Origin: a bacterium
GTDB lineage: Bacteria; Acidobacteriota; Thermoanaerobaculia; Multivoradales; J023
Direction: 5' to 3'
Assembly: GCA_024226315.1 (NCBI GenBank)
Contig: JAAELT010000684.1
Location: forward strand, 90,164-154,163
DNA: 64,000 nucleotides
The translations under genes and the position numbers were made by a program. The notes beneath the pieces were generated by a model. That model did no database searches. It had not been told where the DNA came from and was given only the letters and a program-made list of their open reading frames with translations. Shown piece by piece: positions 1 through 7,737 of the stretch; the stretch's first letter is position 1; each line of letters begins with the position of its first letter.

Positions 1-2
1 AG

Positions 3-2501
3 GCCTACCGCGGGCGCGAGTTCGAGGATCTGGTGCTGCGGAGCCGTCCCGACGGCACCCGCCTGACCCTCGGCCAGGTGGCGACCGTGGTCGACGGTTT
101 CGCCGACACCGACCTGGCGGCGCGCTTCGACGGCCAGCAGGCCGTGCTGGTGCAGGTCTACCGGGTGGGCGACCAGGACGTCACGGTAGTGGCCGAGAGC
201 GCCAAGGCCTACGTCGAGGCGGCTCTTCCGCGCATGCCCGAGGGTGTCGGCATGACCATCTGGCAGGACGACACCCGGCTGCTCAAGAGCCGGCTCGACA
301 CCCTGCTCAAGAACGGCCGTGCCGGTCTGCTCCTGGTGCTCCTGGTGCTCACGTTGTTCCTGCGTCTGCGGCTGGCGTTCTGGGCGTCGGTGGGCATCCT
401 GGTCTCGTTCATGGGCGCCTTCTGGCTGATGCCGCCGCTCGACCTGTCGGTCAACATGATCTCGCTGTTCGCCTTCATCGTGGTGCTCGGCATCGTGGTC
501 GACGACGCCATCGTGGTGGGCGAGAACATCTACCGCCACCTGCAGATGGGCAAAGCCGGGCTGGAGGCGGCGATCGACGGCGTGCGCGAGGTGGCGGTGC
601 CGGTGACGTTCTCGATCCTGACCACCGTCGCCGCCTTCGGCCCGCTGTTGCTGATCGGCGGCACCACCGCCAAGATCATGCGCAACATCCCGCTGATCGT
701 GATCAGCGTACTGCTGTTCTCGTTGGTGGAGGCGCTGCTGATCCTGCCGGCCCACCTCAAGCATCTCGATACCCGGCCCAGGCCGCTGGTGCCGCTGCTC
801 GCCTTCACCGAGCGCCTTCAGCGCCCGACGGTGAGGCTGCTCGAGTGGTTGATCGAGCGCACCTACAGGCCGATGCTCAACCTGGCGCTCGAATGGCGCT
901 ACACCACGGTCGCGATCGCACTGTCGATCCTGCTGCTGACGGTGGGGCTGGTGGCCGGTGGGCGGATCAAGTTCTCCTTCTTCCCGCCGGTCGAGGCCGA
1001 CAACCTGGTCGCCTACCTGACCCTGCCGCAGGGCACCTCGGTGGACAAGACGACGGCCATCCTGCGGAGTATCGAAGACAGCGCGCGGGAGCTCGAGCGG
1101 CGGCTCGAGGACGAGGGCGAGCCGGGCGCATTCCGGCACATGCTGACCACCATCGGCGACCAGCCGTTTCGCGGCCGGCAGAGCCGCTTCAACTTCCGCA
1201 GCGCGGTCGCCTCGTCCCACCTGGGCGAAATCAACATCGAGTTGGCGCCGGCCGAGGAGCGCACCATCACCGCGTCTGAGATGAACAAGCGCTGGCGCGA
1301 GATCACCGGTCCGGTGCCCGACGCCGTCGAGCTGGTGTTCGTGTCGTCGCTGTTCTCGACCGGCGACGCCATCGACATTCAGCTCGCCGGCCCCGACCTC
1401 GATCAGCTTCGCCAGGCCGCCGAGGAGCTCAAACAGGAGATCGCCCAGTACCCGGGCGTGGAGGACATCACCGATTCTTTCCGCGCCGGCAAGCAGGAGG
1501 TGAAGCTGGAGGTCACGCCCCAGGCCGAGTCGCTCGGCATCTCGCTGTCGGATCTGGCGCGCCAGGTGCGCCAGGCGTTCTACGGCGAGGAGGCGCAGCG
1601 CATCCAGCGCGGCCGCGAAGAGGTCAAGGTCATGGTGCGCTACCCGGAGAGCGAGCGCCGCTCGCTCGCCAACCTCGAGCAGATGCGCGTACGCACCGCC
1701 TCGGGAGACGAAGTACCGTTCTCGGTCGCCGGGCGCATGGACCTGGGCCGCGGCTACGCCACCATCGTGCGCACCGACCGCAACCGCACGGTCAACGTCA
1801 CCGCCGACGTCGATCTCGAGACCGCCAACGCCAACGAGATCCTGGCCGCCGTGCAGCGCGACGTCCTGCCGCGCCTGATGGCCGACTACCGTGGCCTCAC
1901 TTACACCCTGGAAGGCGAGCAGCAGCAGCAGCGCGAGACTATGGGAGGCCTGCTCGAGAGTTTCGGCCTGGCGATCATGTTGATCTACGGGCTTCTGGCG
2001 GTGCCGTTCCGCTCTTACGTCCAGCCGATGATCGTCATGAGCGCCATCCCCTTCGGCCTGATCGGCGCGGTCGTCGGCCACATGGTGATGGGCATCGACC
2101 TGGCGATCCTGTCGGTCTTCGGCATGGTGGCGCTCACCGGTGTGGTGGTCAACGACAGCCTGGTACTGGTCGACTTCATCAACCGCTCCTACCGCGGCGG
2201 TACGCCGCTGCATCAGGCCATCCGCGAGGCCGGCGAGATCCGCTTCCGGCCGATCCTGCTCACCTCGCTCACCACCTTCGCCGGCCTCACCCCGCTGCTC
2301 CTCGAACGCAGCCTGCAGGCCCAGTTCCTGATCCCGATGGCCATCTCGCTGGCCTTCGGTATCCTCTTCGCCACCGGCATCATCCTGATTATCGTGCCGG
2401 TCGGGTACCACATCCTGGAAGACGTCAAGGCGTTCACGCGGCGCATCTTCGGCCTGACCGAGCCCGCCGCGCCGGCGCCGACGGTGCCGCAGGAGGCGTG
2501 A
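3..2501 (+). CDS. RND efflux pump inner-membrane permease, 5' end outside window
   Basis: This is a proton-driven RND transporter subunit of the AcrB/HAE1 type in the inner membrane. The frame is open from base 3, so the N-terminus lies upstream; 832 residues are visible. A hydrophobic block (GLLLVLLVLTLFLRLRL onward) begins near visible residue 105, and its fourth helix carries the paired acidic residues in GIVVDDAIVVGENI that relay protons in this family. A second periplasmic porter domain follows, then a second helix block with LTGVVVNDSLVLVDFINR. The end is a short Ala/Pro-rich cytoplasmic tail. The membrane-fusion partner is presumably upstream, out of view. The substrate cannot be told from sequence; the length and motifs fit multidrug or lipid-type HAE1 pumps rather than CusA metal pumps. 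Confidence 0.93.
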   Translation, partial: AYRGREFEDLVLRSRPDGTRLTLGQVATVVDGFADTDLAARFDGQQAVLVQVYRVGDQDVTVVAESAKAYVEAALPRMPEGVGMTIWQDDTRLLKSRLDTLLKNGRAGLLLVLLVLTLFLRLRLAFWASVGILVSFMGAFWLMPPLDLSVNMISLFAFIVVLGIVVDDAIVVGENIYRHLQMGKAGLEAAIDGVREVAVPVTFSILTTVAAFGPLLLIGGTTAKIMRNIPLIVISVLLFSLVEALLILPAHLKHLDTRPRPLVPLLAFTERLQRPTVRLLEWLIERTYRPMLNLALEWRYTTVAIALSILLLTVGLVAGGRIKFSFFPPVEADNLVAYLTLPQGTSVDKTTAILRSIEDSARELERRLEDEGEPGAFRHMLTTIGDQPFRGRQSRFNFRSAVASSHLGEINIELAPAEERTITASEMNKRWREITGPVPDAVELVFVSSLFSTGDAIDIQLAGPDLDQLRQAAEELKQEIAQYPGVEDITDSFRAGKQEVKLEVTPQAESLGISLSDLARQVRQAFYGEEAQRIQRGREEVKVMVRYPESERRSLANLEQMRVRTASGDEVPFSVAGRMDLGRGYATIVRTDRNRTVNVTADVDLETANANEILAAVQRDVLPRLMADYRGLTYTLEGEQQQQRETMGGLLESFGLAIMLIYGLLAVPFRSYVQPMIVMSAIPFGLIGAVVGHMVMGIDLAILSVFGMVALTGVVVNDSLVLVDFINRSYRGGTPLHQAIREAGEIRFRPILLTSLTTFAGLTPLLLERSLQAQFLIPMAISLAFGILFATGIILIIVPVGYHILEDVKAFTRRIFGLTEPAAPAPTVPQEA

Positions 2502-2558
2502 GGGCTGGGCGTGCCGTTGCGACTTCGGCGGCGAGGTTCTGATCGCAAGTGACCAGCG

Positions 2559-3065
2559 CTACTCTTCGTCCGGTTTCTCCCCTCGAGCTTCCCGGCGTTT
2601 CTTCATCCTCTCCCGCGCCGCGGGACTCGGAGGCACCTTCTTCACCTTGCCCCCGAGCGCGGTATAGGTCTCCATCAGCTCCTCGAGCGACTTCATGCGG
2701 TGCTCCAGCCGCCCGATGCCCTCGATGTTGAGCTCCATCAGGCCGCCGACCACCTGACGCAGGGCCGGGCTCTGCTCGAGCCGGTCCTCTTCGACGCGGG
2801 GTCGCGGCTCCCCGGCGGGCTGATCGCCGCCCGCTTCGGCTGATGTCTCCAGCGCTCGCTGGAGATCGCGGAAGTCGGCGCCGACAGCGTTCAGGTACTT
2901 CACCAGGCTCTCCACCGTGGGCATCTCGTGCCCGTTCTCGTAGCGCGACACCTGGGGCGCGGTCATGCCCGTGGCGCGGCAGACCTCCACCTGCTTCATG
3001 CGCGCGCGCCAGCGCAAGTCCTTGAGGGCTTCGCCGAAGCCGGATAGATGCTCGAGGCTGATCAT
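2559..3065 (-). CDS. XRE-family HTH transcriptional regulator
   Basis: A 168-residue protein with an N-terminal Cro/CI-type helix-turn-helix at about residues 10-65 (VEVCRATGMTAPQVSRYENG is the typical HTH core). A hydrophilic, coiled-coil-prone C-terminal half contains ELNIEGIGRLEHRMKSLEELM and ends in a highly charged tail. The frame stays open upstream, but the ATG at 3065 was chosen because AGGAGG sits just ahead of it and the HTH then begins at a normal distance. It is divergent from the unknown gene at 3348, and the spacer holds several dyads that could be its operators. The ligand or partner is unknown. Confidence 0.85.
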   Translation of the reverse strand: MISLEHLSGFGEALKDLRWRARMKQVEVCRATGMTAPQVSRYENGHEMPTVESLVKYLNAVGADFRDLQRALETSAEAGGDQPAGEPRPRVEEDRLEQSPALRQVVGGLMELNIEGIGRLEHRMKSLEELMETYTALGGKVKKVPPSPAARERMKKRREARGEKPDEE

Positions 3066-3347
3066 GGTTCCTCCTGCGCCCCGCTCTCGGCGGAGTCGAC
3101 GGTTGTGGGCCGGGGCAGACCTGCAACGGCCAGGGTCTTGCCCCAATCGGTAAGACCCATGAATTCTATCCGTAATTCCTGCGGTCCTCAACCCCATTCG
3201 TTGACCCTTGGGGACATTGAATTGTCCAGCTTCATTGGCTATTGACTTCTTTCCCGATCCAAGAGACCCTTTCCTTGGGGCAAGGGAATTGCCCTTGAAA
3301 GCAATCAACCTCACTCTCGAAGTGAGGCAAGAAAGGAGGTGAGAGCC
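3066..3347. promoter_or_regulatory. Divergent intergenic region with three inverted repeats
   Basis: The 282-bp spacer between the XRE gene and the divergent gene has noticeably lower GC than its surroundings. It holds three short perfect dyads: GGACA-N6-TGTCC at 3212-3227, CAAGGG-N5-CCCTTG at 3281-3297, and CCTCACT-N5-AGTGAGG at 3309-3327. The last lies about 10 bp before the GAAAGGAGG ribosome-binding site of the right-hand gene. A related CCCTTGGGG string occurs near 3207. Such dyads suit binding by a dimeric XRE repressor. No convincing -35/-10 pair was identified. Confidence 0.5.
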
Positions 3348-4211
3348 ATGCTGAACAAGACTCTCAACGTGCCATCCACGATGGTGGCCCGGCGAATGGA
3401 GGCGAGCGACTTGGTGCTGTGGGCCCTCAAGACCTTCGGTACCGAGATGGTCATGCGTCTCAACGAGCGGCACGCGCCGCTCATCGAGGAAGGTCTGGTG
3501 ATGCCCCACGACGCGCAGCTACAGCTGTTCGTCATCGAGCTGACCCAGGTCCGTGACCGGTTGTCGGCGGCGGCTCGCGGACACCGTGAACAGAAGGCCC
3601 AGGAAATCAAATTCCGGGGCCTGAGGAACACGGCGGTCGACGACGTCAACGCCAAGATGGCTGGCCTGCGCAGCACGTTCCGCGGCGTCTATGACGACGC
3701 GCAGCTGGCTGAGCTCGGCCTCACGCGGCGCAACCCGCGTTCGCCGGAGGTGCTTCTGGAGCAGGCGGCCACGGTGGCCGTCCATCTGGGAGCTCAGGAT
3801 CTGGTGCTCTCCGGGTCTCAGTTCGGACAGTTCGATCTCGATGCGGCCACTCTGGCGCAAGAGCTCGAGCCGTCGGCCGAGACGCTGAAGCAGGCCCTGT
3901 CGGACCTGCGCCGGGAGGAGCGGCAGACCCAGCTCGCCCAGTCCGTCAAGGACGCGGCGATGGATGACTTCAACCGCGCGTTCCAGTGGATCGCGCGGAC
4001 CTTGGAGTCCAACCTGCGCTTCGTCGGCCTCGACGACCTCGCTGCCAAGGTGCGGCCGTCGACCCGGCGGCCCGGACTGACCGAGCGTCAGGCCGAGGCC
4101 GAAGGCGACCAGCCGGCGGCCGACGGCACCGACTCGGATGACACGGTACCGGTGGACGGCGAGGCCTCTTCGGAGGATTCACCCTCGCCCGAGGCCGTGA
4201 TCGAGTCGTAG
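3348..4211 (+). CDS. Hypothetical protein, helical with acidic tail
   Basis: A 287-residue protein I do not recognise. The ATG at 3348 follows a strong AAAGGAGG; an in-frame GTG lies 9 bases earlier inside that site and is less likely. No signal peptide or membrane segment is visible. Residues 1-230 look mostly alpha-helical, with heptad-like stretches (LTQVRDRLSAAARGHREQKAQ). The last 40 or so residues are low-complexity and rich in Asp, Glu, Ser and Pro. The gene is transcribed away from the XRE regulator and followed at once by a strong terminator, so it is monocistronic and probably controlled by that regulator. No function is proposed. Confidence 0.75.
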   Translation: MLNKTLNVPSTMVARRMEASDLVLWALKTFGTEMVMRLNERHAPLIEEGLVMPHDAQLQLFVIELTQVRDRLSAAARGHREQKAQEIKFRGLRNTAVDDVNAKMAGLRSTFRGVYDDAQLAELGLTRRNPRSPEVLLEQAATVAVHLGAQDLVLSGSQFGQFDLDAATLAQELEPSAETLKQALSDLRREERQTQLAQSVKDAAMDDFNRAFQWIARTLESNLRFVGLDDLAAKVRPSTRRPGLTERQAEAEGDQPAADGTDSDDTVPVDGEASSEDSPSPEAVIES

Positions 4212-4237
4212 CTTCACGACTTCCCAGGAGTGAGGCA

Positions 4238-4270
4238 GGAGCCGCGGCGACAGCGCCGCGGCTCCTTTTT
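4238..4270 (+). terminator. Rho-independent terminator
   Basis: A perfect 12-bp stem (GGAGCCGCGGCG / CGCCGCGGCTCC) with a four-base ACAG loop runs straight into TTTTTCTT. It ends transcription of the gene stopping at 4211 and separates it from the repeat array downstream. Confidence 0.93.
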
Positions 4271-4299
4271 CTTGCCTCGTCGGTGCGCAAGTCCGCGCG

Positions 4300-4564
4300 G
4301 GGAACGGTTCCCGGTGGCAGGCCCGGCGTCCCACGCGTGCCGGGAACGGTTCCCAGCGAGGGTCCGATCCACCCAATTGAATTGGAAACGGTTCCCAGCG
4401 GGGGGTCGATCCACCCAATTGAATTGGGAACGGTTCCCGGCGGACTATTTCAGATCCCCATTCGCGCTGGGAACGAAACCCGGCGGGGTGCCGATCCAGC
4501 CCATCGAGCTGGGAACGGTTCCGCGCTCGACTTCCAATTCCCATTCGCGCTGGGAACCGCGGCG
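4300..4564. repeat. Tandem palindromic repeat array, about 42-bp period, 7 units
   Basis: The 13-bp dyad GGGAACGGTTCCC (arms GGGAAC/GTTCCC around one base) starts at 4300, 4342 and 4426. Variants start at 4384 (GGAAACGGTTCCC), 4469 (GGGAACGAAACCC), 4511 and 4552 (half-degenerate). Steps are 42, 42, 42, 43, 42 and 41 bp. The 29-30 bp between cores varies, and most spacers hold a second dyad running into the next core: CCAATTGAATTGG at 4373-4385, CCCAATTGAATTGGG at 4414-4428, and CCCA-N7-TGGG in two later units. Two spacers are near-copies (GATCCACCCAATTGAATT). The frames crossing the array give proline-rich 14-residue repeats that I take as by-products. It lies between a terminator and the ATPase gene. 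Confidence 0.9.
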
Positions 4565-4604
4565 TCGGCGCTGTCGGTGCCACAGGAGGCTCGAGAGCTC
4601 TGAA

Positions 4605-4642
4605 CAGAACGTTCTGATACCTGCGCGGGCGCTTTGCATGAT
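4605..4642 (+). promoter_or_regulatory. Palindrome and -10-like box before DUF4143 ATPase gene
   Basis: The perfect 12-bp palindrome CAGAACGTTCTG at 4605-4616 is followed by CATGATAA (CATGAT at 4637-4642), which resembles a -10 box ending 12 nt before the ATG at 4655. There is no Shine-Dalgarno before that ATG, so the transcript may be nearly leaderless. The palindrome could be an operator; its protein is unknown. Confidence 0.4.
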
Positions 4643-4654
4643 AAAGTGCCCGCG

Positions 4655-5809
4655 ATGTATACACGCCTTGCTACCGTTCCCGACCATTCGTTCTTCCTGT
4701 TCGGGCCTCGCGCGACCGGCAAGACCACGTGGCTCAGGCAACACCTGGTCGACGCTCTGTGGTTCAATCTCCTGCTGGATGACGACTACCTCCCCCTACT
4801 CGGGTCGGCCCGGTTGTTTCGCGAGAGGGTCGAAACGCGGCCCGCGGGGTCATGGATCGTCGTGGATGAAGTCCAGCGCTTGCCCGGGCTCCTGAACGAG
4901 GTCCATGACCTGATCTCTCGCCACGGCGACGACTACAAGTTCGCGCTCAGTGGCTCCAGCGCGCGCAAGTTGCGGCGCCTCGACGTGAACCTGCTGGCCG
5001 GCCGCGTCATCGAGCGCGCCATGTTTCCGCTCGTCGCCCGGGAGTTGGGTCCCGACTTCGACCTCGATGCCGTCCTCAGGTTCGGATCGCTCCCCGGCAT
5101 CTACTCCGACGAGCGATACCGGGTCGAGAAGCTGCGGGCCTACGTTCACACCTACCTGCGCCAGGAGATCCAGCAGGAAGCGCTGGTCAAGGATCTCGGC
5201 TCCTTCCACCGCTTTCTCGAGATCGCGGCCCTGATGCACGGACAGGTCGTCAACCAGGCCGGGATAGCCCGCGACGCCGCCGTCGCGCGGACGACGGTCC
5301 AGCGTTTCTTCGAGACTCTCGTCGACACTCTCGTCGGGTGCCTAGTACCCGCCTGGCGGGCGAGGGCGAAGGTGAGGGAGCACGGCAAGCCCAAGTTCTA
5401 TTTCTTCGATCCGGGCGTGGTTCGCGCCATCCGCGATGTGGCCGACGAGCCGTTGGCCGACGGCGACGCGGGCGCCCTGCTCGAAGGCGTTGTTCTCCAC
5501 GAGCTCCGCGCGGCCATTGCCTACCAGGGCCTCGGTGGCGAGATCTTCTACTGGAGCACTCCAGGATCGAAAGAGATCGACTTCATCTGGGTGAAGGGCT
5601 CGAAGCGTGTCGCTGTCGAAGTCAAGAGCTCCCGGCGGTGGCGATCAGAGTACGCCAAGACCATCAACGAATTCCTCGACGAGGGGAAGGTCACTCGCGG
5701 CTTCGTGGTCTACCGGGGAAAAGAGCGTTATCGGAGCGGCAATGTAGACGGGCTGCCGGTCGAGGATTTCCTCTCCCTGATCTACACGGATACCTTCTAC
5801 CTCGGCTAG
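4655..5809 (+). CDS. AAA+ ATPase with DUF4143 C-terminal domain
   Basis: A 384-residue protein of the AAA_14/DUF4143 family. Walker A is GPRATGKTT near residue 18, and Walker B is WIVVDEVQRLPG near residue 66, followed by sensor-like FALSGSSARKL. The second half is DUF4143, ending in KEIDFIW...VAVEVKSS. That D-x(n)-E-x-K pattern resembles the PD-(D/E)xK nuclease core seen in this family. A TTG in frame at 4634 would add 7 residues; ATG 4655 fits the family start better. It stands alone between a repeat array and an SRPBCC gene. Such proteins are common in mobile or accessory DNA of many prokaryotes; the cellular role is not settled and I assign none. Confidence 0.88.
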   Translation: MYTRLATVPDHSFFLFGPRATGKTTWLRQHLVDALWFNLLLDDDYLPLLGSARLFRERVETRPAGSWIVVDEVQRLPGLLNEVHDLISRHGDDYKFALSGSSARKLRRLDVNLLAGRVIERAMFPLVARELGPDFDLDAVLRFGSLPGIYSDERYRVEKLRAYVHTYLRQEIQQEALVKDLGSFHRFLEIAALMHGQVVNQAGIARDAAVARTTVQRFFETLVDTLVGCLVPAWRARAKVREHGKPKFYFFDPGVVRAIRDVADEPLADGDAGALLEGVVLHELRAAIAYQGLGGEIFYWSTPGSKEIDFIWVKGSKRVAVEVKSSRRWRSEYAKTINEFLDEGKVTRGFVVYRGKERYRSGNVDGLPVEDFLSLIYTDTFYLG

Positions 5810-5925
5810 CCCCAGTCCCTCGTCGGTTCTCGGCAATCGGATCGCCACGATGCACGGCTTCGAAAGCGGCGACGTCAGCGCATGGTAGTTCCGCGGCGGC
5901 GATCGAGGCCGCCCACGGCCGCCGG

Positions 5926-6603
5926 CTAGGAAGCGCCTTCGGCCCGTTCCTTGATGCCGAGCAACATCTTACGTTCCATCACGAAGTGCGACGGCTCCAG
6001 CAGCAGATGGAGCATCATGGCGGACTGCAGACCCCGGTAGTCCATCCGAAAGCGAGCGATCAACCGGGTCGTGTCCTCCCCGAGTGGATCGAGGATGAAG
6101 CCCCAGGTCCAGTCCATCCACCGAGGCGTCGTCTCGTCGTAGTGGATCGGATAGTCCTTCATCGTTTGCCCGGGTACCAGCGTGCCGTGCAGGATCAGAG
6201 CTCGCTCCGGCTCGAGGTCGGCCACGACGACGCCCTCGTCGGGTGTCTCGGGTCCGTTGGGCAGGATGTCGCCGATCTCGAGGTCCTGGAGCTCGGGCAA
6301 GATACGGTCGGCGCTGTGGATCTCGAGTCCCATCAGGTTCTCCAGCCAGTCGTAGCTGTAGAAGCCGCCACGGCCCTGGCCGATCTGCACCAGCCATGGC
6401 CATACCTCCGCGGTGGGTGCCCGGATGGTGATCGCCCGCGTGGCCTCGATCCGGGGACGCTCGACGATGCCGTCGCCCGGCTGAGGCCCTGTGACCTCTG
6501 ACCTGGTGGCGCCCCACTTCAAGTGCCAGGGGCGTAGCACGAAGACGTACGAGGCCAGGCCCGCGGTGCCGGCCAAGGCCAAGTGTTTCGCTCCCTTGTT
6601 CAT
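5926..6603 (-). CDS. SRPBCC-like (START/Bet v1 fold) protein with N-terminal membrane anchor
   Basis: A 225-residue protein. After a short basic N-terminus there is one hydrophobic segment (LALAGTAGLASYVFVL), then a domain typical of the polyketide-cyclase/SRPBCC fold: EATRAITIRAPTAEVWPWLVQIGQGRGGFYSYDWLENL near residues 53-90. The GGFYSYDWLEN signature is frequent in uncharacterised bacterial members. The ATG at 6603 was chosen because AAAGGA precedes it; the upstream in-frame extension is Arg/Pro-rich and unconvincing. These folds bind hydrophobic ligands; the ligand here is unknown. It lies upstream of, and on the same strand as, no obvious partner. Confidence 0.75.
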   Translation of the reverse strand: MNKGAKHLALAGTAGLASYVFVLRPWHLKWGATRSEVTGPQPGDGIVERPRIEATRAITIRAPTAEVWPWLVQIGQGRGGFYSYDWLENLMGLEIHSADRILPELQDLEIGDILPNGPETPDEGVVVADLEPERALILHGTLVPGQTMKDYPIHYDETTPRWMDWTWGFILDPLGEDTTRLIARFRMDYRGLQSAMMLHLLLEPSHFVMERKMLLGIKERAEGAS

Positions 6604-6708
6604 CAGAATCCTTTCAATGGTCCAGGGGACCCGGGCCCGCGCGGGCAAAGGCCTTCGAAAAGCCTAACGCGGGCGCGAAGACGAGTCACCGTCCCGAAGG
6701 GTAGGCGC

Positions 6709-7233
6709 CTAGCGCAGCCCCAGCCTCTCGTCGAGCACGTCTTCCAGAATGCGCATGTCTTCCTCGTGTGCCATGACCTCGTTCTCGAGCTCGATGACCT
6801 GGCGCTCCAGCTCCTTCCTGCGGGCTTCGAGCGGCTCGAGTCTCTTCTCCGCCCGCTCCATCTCGAAGCGCATGTTCTTCCGTACCTCATCGTCGACGTT
6901 CGCCCGATCCATATCCTCCTGCCAGGCTTCCAGGTTGACCCGCATCGGCTCCACCTCCTCGCTCAGGCGAGTAACTTCCGCCCTGGCCTGGCCCAACTCC
7001 TCCCGCCGGGAGATCAGGGCTCGGTTGGCGAGATCGACGCGTTTGATCAGCAGGTCGGTCTCCTGACCCGCGACGTGCTTCTCGAGCAGCGCGGCGATCT
7101 CCTTCATGGTGACGTTGAGCGCGCTCATCTCCTCCGCCAGCGAGCTGGGGGCGGGCTCCGTCTCCTGGGCGGTCAGTGAGAGACTGGGAGCGAGGATCGC
7201 GATTGTGACGAGTGCGGAGGAGGCGAATTTCAT
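6709..7233 (-). CDS. Periplasmic coiled-coil protein, function unknown
   Basis: A 174-residue protein with a clear signal peptide (MKFASSALVTIAILAPSLSLTAQ, cleavage near residue 22). Almost the whole mature part is predicted coiled coil with dense Glu/Arg/Leu heptads (EEVEPMRVNLEAWQEDM..., ERAEKRLEPLEARRKELERQ). The ATG at 7233 was preferred over the one at 7248 because AAGGAG precedes it at normal distance and the signal peptide then begins properly. The length and make-up fit a periplasmic scaffold or chaperone-like protein, but nothing specific is recognisable. Its promoter region is shared with the divergent toxin-antitoxin operon at 7362. Confidence 0.75.
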   Translation of the reverse strand: MKFASSALVTIAILAPSLSLTAQETEPAPSSLAEEMSALNVTMKEIAALLEKHVAGQETDLLIKRVDLANRALISRREELGQARAEVTRLSEEVEPMRVNLEAWQEDMDRANVDDEVRKNMRFEMERAEKRLEPLEARRKELERQVIELENEVMAHEEDMRILEDVLDERLGLR

Positions 7234-7327
7234 GACGGGCTCCTTCATCGGGATTCGGAGGGCGTCTCGACTCTATCCTCACGAGTGCTGGCTTTCGGCC
7301 AACCGATCTCGACAGCTTTCGGCTATC

Positions 7328-7348
7328 GCTGTAGCATATTGCTACAGC
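7328..7348. promoter_or_regulatory. 21-bp operator-like dyad before ParD-like/zeta operon
   Basis: Perfect 9-bp arms GCTGTAGCA and TGCTACAGC flank TAT. The site ends 13 bp before the antitoxin ATG and just ahead of its GAGGAGG ribosome-binding site. The position and symmetry are those of an autoregulatory toxin-antitoxin operator. Confidence 0.65.
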
Positions 7349-7361
7349 CGAGGAGGCGTGG

Positions 7362-7736
7362 ATGAAATCAAGCACCCCGATTCGAATCGATTCAGAGCTC
7401 TACGCGGCGGCGACGGACGTTGCTCCAATGATGAGCCGCAGCACGACGCAGCAGATTTCCCACTGGGCTCGCGTCGGGAGGGAGCTCGAGGCGAGCTCCG
7501 GTGTCTCGACAACTGACGTCGCTCGAGTGCTGCGTGGCGCCAAGGGCTACGACTCGCTCAACACCGAGGAGCAGGCGGTCGTTCGGGCTCACTGGGCCGA
7601 GAGGATGACGGCCCTGGCCGGTGCCCTCCGTCTCGACCGGAAGTTTGCTGCCGAGGGACGACCATACCTGGATCTCGACGAGGCCGGGAACGTGGTGCGG
7701 CACGACCCGGCGCCGTGCCGGCGCGCGGAAGACTGA
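7362..7736 (+). CDS. ParD-like antitoxin
   Basis: A 124-residue protein resembling the ParD-like antitoxin family. It opens with a ribbon-helix-helix-like segment (MKSSTPIRIDSELYAAATDVAPMMSRSTTQQISHWARVGRELE, residues 1-43): a beta strand with alternating polar residues, then two helices, suited to dimeric DNA binding. The remainder would wrap and neutralise the toxin. The start follows GAGGAGG at good spacing. The toxin GTG begins one base after this stop, so the pair is translationally coupled. It probably represses its own promoter through the dyad at 7328-7348. Confidence 0.75.
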   Translation: MKSSTPIRIDSELYAAATDVAPMMSRSTTQQISHWARVGRELEASSGVSTTDVARVLRGAKGYDSLNTEEQAVVRAHWAERMTALAGALRLDRKFAAEGRPYLDLDEAGNVVRHDPAPCRRAED

Positions 7737-7737
7737 G

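Noticed and set aside
4300..4564. CRISPR array
   Set aside because: The constant core is only about 13 bp and is itself a near-perfect palindrome. Spacers are partly duplicated, and no cas gene is present.
4605..4616. LexA box
   Set aside because: CAGAACGTTCTG is a perfect palindrome, but its spacing (GAACGTTC) fits neither the Bacillus GAAC-N4-GTTC nor the E. coli CTGT-N8-ACAG consensus.
4179..4664. Proline-rich repeat protein (14-residue units) on the minus strand across the first array
   Set aside because: Steps of 43 and 41 bp occur inside the array, the strong terminator lies within the frame, and there is no start site or family. The repeats are explained by the DNA dyads.
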